From positions 51,316 to 115,315 of the forward strand of contig NW_019775508.1 of the NCBI RefSeq assembly GCF_001039355.2: 64,000 bases of DNA, read 5' to 3'. Source of the stretch: Lingula anatina. Its lineage: Eukaryota > Brachiopoda > Lingulata > Lingulida > Lingulidae. Below, piece by piece: positions 12,601 to 24,600 of this stretch (position 1 is its first letter; each line of letters opens with the position of its first letter). Made by a program: the position numbers and the translations under genes. The notes under the pieces were generated by a model that did no database searches, was not told where the DNA came from, and was given only the letters and a program-made list of their open reading frames with translations.

Positions 12601-15600
12601 CAGCTAATGCTAGGATGAATAAGTTGCTATAAATGTGATGGAGTGAAGTTAACAAAATTGACAGTTCTCGGTACCCTGTTATAGATAGACGGGTGGAGGT
12701 GACTGTTACTTTGTTATATACATATATATAAAACTAAACATTGGAAATCCTAACTTAAAGGCCATACACATATACCCTACATATATTTAGCCATCAAGCA
12801 TGTCCTACTGCTAAACACATCCAGGCTAAAGGGGTGTACCATGCTTTAGTGCAAAACATGCTTAGGAGCTAAATGCGTTGAAAAAATCAGACAAACCATG
12901 TACTTGAATGTTTTTACAGTGTACGTTATAATTGTGTACCGGTGTTTTGTACCAAAAATAAAAACATTTCAGGTCATTTTGATGTCTTTTCATGCAAGAA
13001 TGTTGTCTAACAACTGGGGTTGATACAATGTTGTTATATCTGACGTTGATCCAACATTCAAATCCAACATTTATCCAACATGTTATAAACGTTATGGTTC
13101 AACTTTGTTTCAACGTTAAAACAACATAATTTGCCCGCTGGGTATGTTACCTATGTGCCTGGCATAGCCGGTTTACCTGATTTATTTTGATTGGTACATT
13201 TGAGCATGCAAAAGGTTGTCACCCCCTCCCCCCACCAACCTCACCCCCCTTATATATCAGGAAAAACAAATATAATGCTTGGAAAATTAACTGGCTAGTT
13301 GAAATACATGTAATCCTGAAATACATTATTATGGGACCTAATTTAAGTTATTTCTTTTATTTCTTTATTTATGTATCAATTTAGCTATCATATCTGGCAT
13401 GCCCTAAGGATCTTTGCTGTTCAACATAGCGATAACATGTATAAGGCTGTCATTGCACAAAGGTGCCATTTTTTTTTCCTGTTCAAGTAGCTGGCAGCAT
13501 TATTTTGATCACACCTCATAATCCTTATTGGATGTAGACACAGGAAGGAGTCAGTTCCAAATTGGTGGATAAAAGCACAAATATTGGTGTAGCTATTGAT
13601 GAATGTGTCAGGAATAATCAGGTGCCACTGATTTTTGAAAACATCTAAACTTAGGACACATTCCCATAGATTTTAGATCGATCTATCCCCGTTGGGAGTC
13701 TCACTAGATTACTGTCAGATAATCCAGCTTAAATGTCCGTCCCGCCTACTACAAGCTGTAAGGGGGTAATTAACTTTCGTGGCTGTCGGTCGGCTGACAG
13801 CTATTTAGCGTGAACCCCCAGGGAGTTGAATCGATCTAATCTCTGGGAATGGGGTCTTAATCAATAAGATTGTTCATAGTTCTAAAGATTTTTGTTTAAT
13901 TTCTGTTTCATAAATACTCTGTTCCAAAACAAGTGATTTCCATTGCTTATTTAATCTTTTAAACTGCTTGACTGTTTTGTTAATAAAAGTACATTGAAAA
14001 GTTTAAAATTAAATTATTAGTGATGAAATCTAAATGGATCGAGTGGTTTTAAGAAAATCGGTGGCATCACCCTATAGCACTTATGCACAGCTTCCATTTC
14101 TTGCTAATTTTTTCTGTCACGAGCCCATATCATACATTGTATATATAACCATCACATGTGTCTGTCATCAGTGTTGTTGTTGCCATTGTCACTCTGTACT
14201 TTCAGAAATAACATAATGAGTAAAAAAATGTTTAAAGGGATAATAACTCTTCGTTTTGGCCAAAAAAAAAAAATTTTTTTCCTGGAGTTTCCCATACTTA
14301 CCAATGGTTAATGAATCCATTTTTACATTCAAAGTTAGTCCCTGTTTTTTTTCTAAAAAGTTTGTTTTTTTTTATTATCTCTTAAGAGATTATAACAGAG
14401 AACAGCCATCAATGGAAGTCACATGGTCTAAAGTCAAGCTCAGATATCAGAATAAAAGCTATAACTGCCGTTTTTGTGGTACAATGGAATATGTTATATT
14501 TCTATGAGTTGTTCATAATGTTTTTATTGTGAAATATAGATCTCATACGAAGAGTTATTATCCCTTTAACCTTTTGCCTTCAAACTAACAGAAGTGATGA
14601 ATATTACAGGCAGAGTTTGAAAATCAGTTTGATCTGGCCATTTTTCAAAAAAATCCAAATCCAAAATCCAGATCCAATTTTTTTTTTTTTGCTTTTTTCA
14701 TGTGCAGACACATTGTGGTAAACAGTTTTACCTTTCTTCTTCAAATTTATAGAACTGACAAACTTTCATAAAGTACAGGCCGTTAAGTTTGATAATCTGT
14801 TTGATTGGACCATTTTCCCCAAAGCTACACCGTTTTTTTTTTTTTTTTTTTTTTTTTTGTTTTTGTTTTTTTTTTCATATGTGATACAGATGACACAGTA
14901 CAAAGAACACTGACAGGCTTATTGTTTTGAAACTTACAGGAGTAATCAATGTTACTTAAATACAGGTCAAAGTTGGAAAATCAGCTTGATAGGACCATTT
15001 TTCCAATTTTTGTATTTTCAGTATATTTTGAAAATTAAATGCTAAATATCTACTAAACTAAGGAGTTACGGGAAAAGTAACTATAGAAGTCTGACCAAAA
15101 GTCATGTGGATATTTATTATATAACATTAGTTTTAACCTTTGACCTATATTTCAATGTCAAATGGGCCAAAATTTTGTTAAAGCTTATTTTTCTGTGGAA
15201 AAATATTTGCCATTTTAGTTTACAGTAAATCTGGGTAAAAAGGGCAGTTTGATCTTAAACAATATGCAACAAATTTTTTTCTTCATTGTCTACCCCAGTT
15301 GTCTTGGTCATGACAAGTGGTACCGTCGACAGTGTGTGGACTCCCTGGGGATCTGCTGGTGTGCCACACCCCAGGGGACACCTATAGCTGGATCACAGAA
15401 ACGTGGCACATCCTGCTCAGGTATTAGTAATATTTGTAACTTTTCAAACAGGAAAAAGTATTCATATTCATAATGTATACATACATGTAAGTACAGGGCC
15501 CAGACAATTTAGGCTACACTTCTAAGGTGTTTCATTGAGCAATATAACCTCAACATATCACTTGTGCATATTAGTTCTTTATCCATATGAATACCATCTC

Positions 15601-18600
15601 CCACAAAGCATCACTTATTGTTTTTCTATGAGGTTATTGTCAAACTGTAGAAGAATGCAGATTAGGTTTAAAGTAATGGTAATTTTTAACATAACTCTGA
15701 CATTGTTTTAACCAGCAGTGTTAGCATAACTGCTTGTCACGCGTAACTGCATTCTAGTAATAACATTATAAGGTGATAAGAATATTCATGTTTATTTTTC
15801 ATTTAATTTGTTTATTATAGCAAAACCAGAACCAGTTGATCCAGGTAATGAGTGGGAAATCTGACAGGTTTTTTACCTTAACTACATGTATATAAACTCA
15901 TTCATCACAGGTTATATATGTCTTGTTAGATTAATGGGCAGAAGCATATTGCAAAGTGCTTGCTACGTACTTACTTGTAGTTATATTTTTAAGGAAAACT
16001 GTAACACTGTTTTATATGGTAGTCAAACAAGACTTGTAAAATTTTAAAATATTATATATCACAAAATTTCATCTGTTTGTTTCTAAATTTTATGATACTT
16101 CAGTATAGATTCAAATGCAAATGTTGCTAGATCTTTATTATTATTTTTTTTCAAAAGATTTGGTGTTCTGAAAAGTTTTATTCTGATCAAGCATGGAGTC
16201 AATAGAGCACAATTCCACAACTTTATCAAGTATTTCATTCGTATTCAGTCTGTCCAAATGACCAAAACACACACCGTTGTAACTTCTTGACATGCACAAT
16301 GACGATGTGCCCAGCAACAGGTACAAATTGCCATGTTAACCCATGTGGAGGGTGCAAAAGAGAATATATTAAGAATCATATGAAAACTGAATATGATTGT
16401 TTCAAAGGTAAATCTCTGTTGTATTTTAAATACATTTACACTGAATTGATTTTTACTTCAAACAAGTACTTTTGTATTTAAATAAAGCATAATGTGTTTT
16501 TGGAAACATGCCTCTTTAGATGTACATGTATGATCATGTTTTTAAAAGATATCTTAACAGTAGTAGTTGCTATATATGGCTAATAATTATATAAAATTTC
16601 ATTTTGAATTTATCAAATCACTATGAAATTAGATTGATTTAATTACCATCGTGGGATGATGATTTGTTTTTTTTTTTGTTTTTTTCATATTTAAAGGTTT
16701 TAGCACATGTGGGAAGAAAATGCTTGAAGTACTGAATAGTCACACTTCCCAAGAGAAGATGAAAGTGATATCTAGGCTGGTTGCCCTACATCTGATATTT
16801 GGCATGGGTAATCTCGCAGGTAAAAGCTCAAGGGAACCATCACAAATTATGAAAAATGACAAGGTGTCTGATTTTACTTTGATGGTTGCATTGAAACTAT
16901 AATGGATAAACACAGAGTACATGTAAAGGTCAATGTAAATTCAGCCAGGGTAATTTGTAAACAGTATTTCATCTCCCAATATTTGAAGGCCATTTATAGC
17001 TTTTTTTAGCAAAATGCCTTTTACATACTAGGAAAAATTCAGTGAATTGTCTGTAAATCCTGTGTAACCTCCCAGCTATCTATTACCCTCACCCACCCAG
17101 AGCCGATTGTGGGTTAGTACAATTTCCTCTTGTAGTAAAAGAGAGCTATTAGATTGGTTACTGCTTTGGTTTAATATCAGTCCAAACATGGATATTTAAC
17201 ATGTTCTTAATATTTCTGCTTATAATTGGATATTAATTCAACATATTGCTTCAACATATTGCAAATAGAACATCATGGATGAGTTACTTTATATGTTTTT
17301 TAATAAAGTAGTCTATGAAGGCAAAACATTTCACTGATTTATCAAAAACATCAGTTAAATTACTTGGAAATATTTCTTGACATATTTTGATTTATTAATA
17401 AATTTTGTTACAACACCTTGAATAAATATTTACAATCAAAATGCTACTACCCCTATATATTACTGCAACAAAGCAAACTTAAACGGAAGTTTACTACAAA
17501 TACCCTGGAAGGTGGCATAGAGAGGAGCATTGATTCCCATGTGTTATCATAAAACAAATATACAAGCAAAACAATGAGGCTTAGAGCACCATAGCATAGA
17601 AAAACTTGATGACAAAACAGGCTAATAAAAAGAGATGCATTTAAGGTTCAAAATAATAAATAAATTAGAGACACCAATCTTAAATTAAATCATATAACTA
17701 CCAGAAGTTGCTTCCAGCTGCATATGGCCTATTACAATATGTCTTTTTATTTTTATTTTAATATAACTTGTTATACTTTGTTAGATTTTTCTTCAAAGAG
17801 AATATGAATAAATTGGACTCAACATCAGCCTGACAACACCTTGCTGTCTAGGTTACTTTGCAGGAATAATAGCTATTCCAATGCTAGTGAAAAATTGCGA
17901 CTTTAATGGAATTTTCATGTTGGCCCACCAAAGACAATTGATTAATATGATCATAATTTTCCTAGGGAAAGTACAGGCACAGATATATGTAAAAACATAC
18001 TATAAAGCATGTGCTTTTGGCACCGTGGCTGAGTTAAAAAATATGTTAAAGGGAATCAAAGTTTTATAGAAAATGAGAAAAACATAGAGAATAGAATAAA
18101 AAAGTAGATGAATATATGGGGAGTCTATGACAATGGGATTTTTGATGTGGACAGCATGCTTGCCACCAGCTCTAGTGTGGGGGCACCATAGTGCTTGGAT
18201 GGCCAATTAGAACACCAATAGACCCAAATTTGGCCCTTTGGGGAGCAACAATATAGGGAAGAACAGAGGTGACATTTTTAATTTAAAGAAATTATTCAGA
18301 ATTAAGTTGATATCTGTTCTATTGAAGGACCAAATTTAAATAATAAACTTGGACTATTTGTATCATTAGAACATATGGTAGGGGAAGGGGGAGGGCTAGT
18401 GTGTGTCCAGGGCAAGTCCGCACACCGGCTTTATCTTGAAAGTGAAAGGATAGTGGTGCAAGTTCGCACACTTGAATTAGACACTTTATAATTAAATTTA
18501 CTCTGAAAATAATTACAGCCAACTTTTGATTTTTATACCACAATTTAGGTTCATGTATATAAATGAACTTCCTTCAGAAAAAATCTGGCAGCCTATGGAA

Positions 18601-21600
18601 ATGTGCTTCTTCCACCTCAATTTTTGTAAAAACGGAGGGACTAGCCTTGTCTTCCCCCAACTGATGCACAGGACAGGATGATTATATAATAATATCACTA
18701 TACCATGTGATTAAGAGATCACTTAGTTACTTTTGAAATCAATCACAGATGTATATATTTTCTTTATGCTTGTGTACATTTCTTTTTTTCATCATTCTTA
18801 GGGAAATGTAGGGAAGATCAGGTGGGGAACAGACACCCCCAAACAGATGGGGTGAATAGACGCCCACCAATGGATAGGGTAACTGTGAACCCAGGAATGA
18901 GTAGACACCCACCAATGGATAAGGTAACTGTGGACCCCAGAGTGAGTAGACGCCCACCAATGGATAGAGTTACTGTGAACCCAAGAGTGAGTAGACAACC
19001 ACTAAGTAGACGCCCATCAATGGACAGGGTTACAGTGGACCCAGGAGTGAGTAGACAACCACTAAGTAGACGCCCATCAATGGACAGGGTTACAGTGGAC
19101 CCAGGAGTGAGTAGACAACCACTAAATAGAGGCCCATCAATGGATAGGGTAACTGTTCACCCAGGAGTGAGTAGACAACCACCGAGTAGACGCCCACCAA
19201 TGGATAGGGTTACTGTGGATCCAGGAATAAGTAGACAACCTGTATTGGATGGCCCCAGATTTACTAGACGTTTGCCAACCAGATTTTCTCTTGCACCACC
19301 AGCATTTGAAGGTTCTTCTTTTAAGGCAGATGTCCCACAGTCAGAAGATACTGACAGACCACCCCTATCAGTTTGCAATCCAGACCAAGCGACACTTACT
19401 AGCATGGAGTGGTTTCTTCTATTTAAGAAAATTTCAGATCAACTAGCAAATATCAATGAGACCTGGTCCAAGGTTTTGTTGTCTCCTTTGTTGAATAATA
19501 GTATGTTGCTATACATCTCAGACATGATACATGTCATGCAAATATTAAATATTTCAACCAGTAATTTTTAAAAAGATTAATATGATAAATTTCTTTTGAA
19601 GCCTTTACCCTCTATTTATCTATTTTGTAACAAATAAACCAATCAGAAATCAACGTTTTATTAATTACACTCATATTGGTTGTGATACATAGTAATCAGA
19701 AATTTTAATTGATTAAGTTGGTTGTTATCAGCATATAATTGAATACCGATACCTTAATGCAAGACCAGAATTAGACATCAACCTCACGTTAACATAAAAC
19801 TGCATGGGTCTTTCAATTTATTTTGCAGCCAATAGAGTATTCAGTCAAACTGCTCTGTCTGTGTGGTTTAATCAGCAGATGACAGGTTTCACCCTTGGAG
19901 CTTCGAATGTGGCAAGGATGTTTCTTGCAAAACATATCATTACAATGTTTATGCCTACTCATTCAGTTACTGGTAAAGGTAGGATAAAGTGTCGTATATT
20001 TGACTAAAAATTGTTTCCGTTAATTTTTAGAAACCAGATATATGCATTCCATTATGATGTTGCAAATGAAGTCCACTTTCAGCCTCTTTAATTGCATTTT
20101 GTGAAGCAACCCAAGCCCAAAACAAAGACTGGTATCCTTTTTTCACAGAATAGGAAATGCATTATTTAAAGTGCTTATTTTCAGAATATTCAATTTATTT
20201 GTACAGACACAGTGAGCAAATTCTGATCTGCGGACTAACTGATCCACTGACTAAATATGTCCGGCCCCACTTAAAAACAGTGAAGCTTAATCCGGTGATG
20301 GTCTCACCACCTCGCTCCACACGCGCCATTACACCGTTCAATCTCAGCTGGAGGTTTAATTGCAGGGCCTCTGCAGTGATGGTGCGTGTTGAGGTGGGGA
20401 TGCCATCAGGGGATTAGGCCGCGGGGATGCCATCAGGTGGTTAGTCCGCACTGCTTTTACGTGAGTCGGCCATATTAAGTCTGCTGATCTGTTAGTCAGT
20501 GGATCAACTTGTTCTGAATGACCTCAGTGACTATACGCAGGGGCGGATTCAGAGATATTTTCTGACAGTTTTCCAAATTATCTTTGTTGATCCATTCTTC
20601 ATTTTTGACCGTCTTCCGACGTAAAAATTAGACAACTTTCAATGTAAACTTGAAAATCTGACCGTCTTCCGGAAGACCCAGAAGACGGCCTAAATCCGCT
20701 CCTGATACATATACCCATCTTCTTAGTCTGCTTCTGGTGCTGGAGTGGGAGTCAAAGTTTTGGAGTTTTAACTATACAGCCAAACACATTCCTTAGTTAC
20801 TTTGGAACTTAAATAGGAATTAAATCATATATTTCAAAAAAAAAAAAAAAATGAACTTGAATTTGTAGAGCTTAATTGTCAAGCAGGACACTGAAGGTGG
20901 TGTCCCTTTTTTGGTTTTCCAAAAGAATGCTTTTACTCCAGCTGGTGGTACAATACCCAGAGGCAGTATTGCCTTTCTGATCGATCCTCTAGTTTTTGTT
21001 TGTTTTTGACAGGTGCATTTTATTTTTTTTTTGGGGGGGGGGAGGGTGTAAGAAAACTGGCAGTAATAATCTGTATATATCTTGATACATTACAAGGTAT
21101 TAACTCTTGCTTTGTATATTTAAGAATAGGACAAATATATGTTCCCGTAATATGTTTTCAGATTTGATACCAGCTTCTGGCTTCAGAGTGTGCAATGCTG
21201 AGGGCAGCTTTGACAACAAGCAGTGTTCTGGTGTTTGGTGCTGGTGTGTGAACAAAGAGGGAAGGCCAACACAAGGCACTTTAACCACTGGTCACTTGGA
21301 ATGTGATGCTAGTGGTGAGAATTACATTCATATCAGGTTAATCTTGTACATCTTGTGTTACAGAATTTTCCAGAAACCAACCTCTATAACATTAGCATGT
21401 TACCAAGAAAAATTATTCTTAAACCTGAAAATTCTGTTCTAAACAGGATTTTGCATTGCTCTTTTTTTAATCCTGCTTAAAGAAAAGTTTGCTCTTGATT
21501 TAATTATGCCAAAAAGATAGAATAAGTAATGATTTCAAAAATGTGAATTGTTAATTTGGAGCTTGAAGGCAATTAAAATTCATGAACTATCTCTTTGCAA

Positions 21601-24600
21601 ATATTCTCAAATGGTAACACTTGTATCTAGTTTGTGATGTTTTATACAAATATCTACAAATTAAATTGATGTTGATCATATACAAAAAGTGGTAGAATTT
21701 AAATGCCCACATGCATGCTGTAATTATTATAAATATTTCAGGTGACAGGGTAGCATATGAAAGTGACCCTCTGTACAGTAAGTTCATTTTGCATATTGAA
21801 CTTTTGTTTTTTCTGAAAATGGTTCTCTTTATATAAATTATTTTGATGGTTATCAGAGTTGTTTAATTTTGTAGTTGACATGTATCACTTGAATAAAAAA
21901 CTGCGACAGTTATTGCATTATACAGTGTGCAATTAGTAACTCTTATTTCTTCATTAGAGTGTAAAAATGGACGTATACCTGCAATTTGTTCCAACAGTTG
22001 TGTGGATGCATCATGCCCAAATTACCCTGCGGCACTGTGTTTTGCCGATCCTTGTGACAACTGCAAAATCTCATTCTTTGTGGACAAGAGGTCATCTCTT
22101 GTTTGTTCATCTAGGTATGTATGATAAACTATGCTACAATTTAAATTGAATATTTGATGTTTTCATTCACTGGTATATTGTACTGGAGGTGCCTTGAATT
22201 TGGTCTGGCAATTACAAAGTCTACTTTTATTATTGCTTACTTCTCATAAATCGTAAAGGCTTAGCCTTCATCTTATGGCAGATCACATTTTAACTTGAAA
22301 CTGCCAAATTTTGGGGGCAATGAACGCATTTGCATAAACATATGGTTTGTCACACTGCACCCTTGCCATAATTCTTCAAAATTAATTGTGAAATATATCA
22401 ATAACCAAAGGAAATATGGGAATATGGTGAGTTGCCAAAACACTAACCCTGCAAAATTCTTTTTTGTAAACTTTTTTTTACAGAAATGCATTCCTTATGG
22501 GTAGAGAGAGTAAAATTAGCTAGGTTGTTACTACTGAGATGAGCATTTTTCAGTATGGTTGCCAGTTTGTTAGGGAAAATAGAAAAACAGCCAGAAGTTG
22601 AGAGATATACTTTGTACTAATGAATGTATTTCCTGTTGGAAGAATACAGTAGGATAACTAACTACATCCCAGCACATTACTGTTATCAAAAAAAAAAAAG
22701 TAGTCCAGTTGCCATTCCCAAGGGCCTGATGTTCAAACCATGCTATGTTATTCCCAGTGAGTAAAAGAAAGAATCTCGTCATTATTTGGGGTAAGAAAGG
22801 TCAACTTAGATTGGCTTTTCTTGCCAGTGGCTACTTCCAGGACATTGAGCTCTATTCATAATCCAAGGTGTTATGTAAAATAGAAATACATTCATAGAGA
22901 TTCAAATCAAACTACATTCTTCATTTTGGTGTCTTATTGCACATTTATGAATACAGAGGTGCAAATTGTGATTAATTTGTGAGGATGTTATATAAATTTA
23001 AAACAAAAACAAAAATAAAATAACTACCAAAACAGTACAGAAAAGGCAGGGAAAGAGCTGGTAAATCATGTTTTTATATACAGACACTTAGTGTCTGTAT
23101 ATATTCTGATTGGTCTGTCTGTTCGCGTCATGGCTGCATGTCCCTGTTGCCGTTGCAACAACAATCAATTTCATGCTGCAAAGAAATTATAAAACAAGTT
23201 TGAATATTAAGTCTTTAATAAGTCTTTATTTTAGTTTCAGGCATTTTGTAAATGTGTCTAGTGCACAGGCAAGTTCACAGAGCGTCTGGATGAAAGAATT
23301 AATACACCGTATAATGCAAATAAAGACTTTAAAGAGGATGACACTTGACGAAATGGCTGACAATATTGATACAGGAAGGAATGTTGGTGGCAGTGGATAT
23401 ATGGAGGATGAAGAGATGGTAAAAATGATGGCAAAGGGATGGACAACAGATTGGGAGGAGGATGGTGGAGAAGATGATCAAGGTGAAAATGAGAATGGAG
23501 AAAAGGAGGTCGGGGAGGATGATGGAGAAAAGGAGTTGGGAGAGGATGTTGCTGATGATGGAGAAAAGGAATGGGGAAAGGACGATGGTGGAGAAAAGGA
23601 GTTTGGAGAGGATGTTGCTGATGATAGAGAAAAGGAATGGGGAAAGAATGATGATGATGATGGAGAAAAGGAGATGGTAGAGGATGGGGAGGAGAAAGGA
23701 CCACAGTTAAAACATGTGGACTGTAAAGGTACTTATGGTTTCATATGAGATTCAAAATTCCACAATAATTACTAACATTGTAAACAACACTTAGAAATAT
23801 ATCTCATATCATTTAACCACCAAAGCTGCATATATATATCACAGTTACGTATTCTGAATTTTGCACTTGCCATCAGACCACCTGGACCCTCATCTCATAA
23901 GAGATTAAATTAGTACAAAACCCATACTTAAAAAAAACATTGACTAACTTTAAATGTCAGAACAGAATCACTGACCATTGGAAAGTTTGGGAAAATTGTC
24001 AATTACCCCAGGAAAATCCATTTTATGGCACTTTTCCTACCAAAATGAAGAGTTGACATCCCTTTCATGTTGGCAATTTATTTTCACAATAATTACATAA
24101 TAACAAGCAGTTCATTAGTAAACAAAACTTTATTTAGATATGTTCACAATGACAAATTTCCTGGTTTTGTTAGTGTCTTTATTATCTGCCTTACAATTTT
24201 AAATAAATGTTAATATCTTTCAAAATAATTTTTTCTTAAGTGATAATATGTTCATGTTATAATTTTCAGCATATGATTTGCAAGACCAGGGACAGTCAGG
24301 TAATATTCAGTTTTATTGCATAATGATCTCATAGAAAAATTATTTTTATTCTTTTTAAAATTGTTTTCATATCTCTCTCCTCGAAAAGATCTTCACCTTG
24401 AGTAATATTTCCATTTTGAATTTTGAGAACCCAATGAAACTATTCTGCAAATAATTTGTTGAGTACAACGTAACAAACATGCACAATAAAGTTTATTTTG
24501 TTGTCTTTTTTAGAAGTGCCTCTTAAGGCCTGTCCATATAATGTTTGTATGAACGTGACATGTGACAAGTATCCAGAGGCCATATGTCTTCCTGACCCAC

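Larger units (their letters stand above)
11675..15420 (+). other. Thyroglobulin type-1 domain 1 (two exons)
   Basis: Exon 11675-11750 supplies the first Cys (GSCKQAMF) and the helical first half. Exon 15299-15420 supplies the rest, with QC, CWC and a final SC. Joining them gives the six cysteines of the family. Thyroglobulin type-1 domains often inhibit or bind cysteine proteases; no residue here proves inhibition. The 3.5-kb intron between them holds the transposon-like segments at 12210-13142, 13655-13860 and 14232-14569. Confidence 0.85.

Noticed and set aside
18739-18998. Reverse-strand frames with repeated HSWVHS/GVYS units
   Set aside because: By-products of the tandem repeats in exon 8 of the plus-strand gene.
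23258-23704. 148-codon reverse frame of His, Pro and Leu
   Set aside because: Shadow of the acidic repeat exon on the plus strand, whose splice phases fit the gene.
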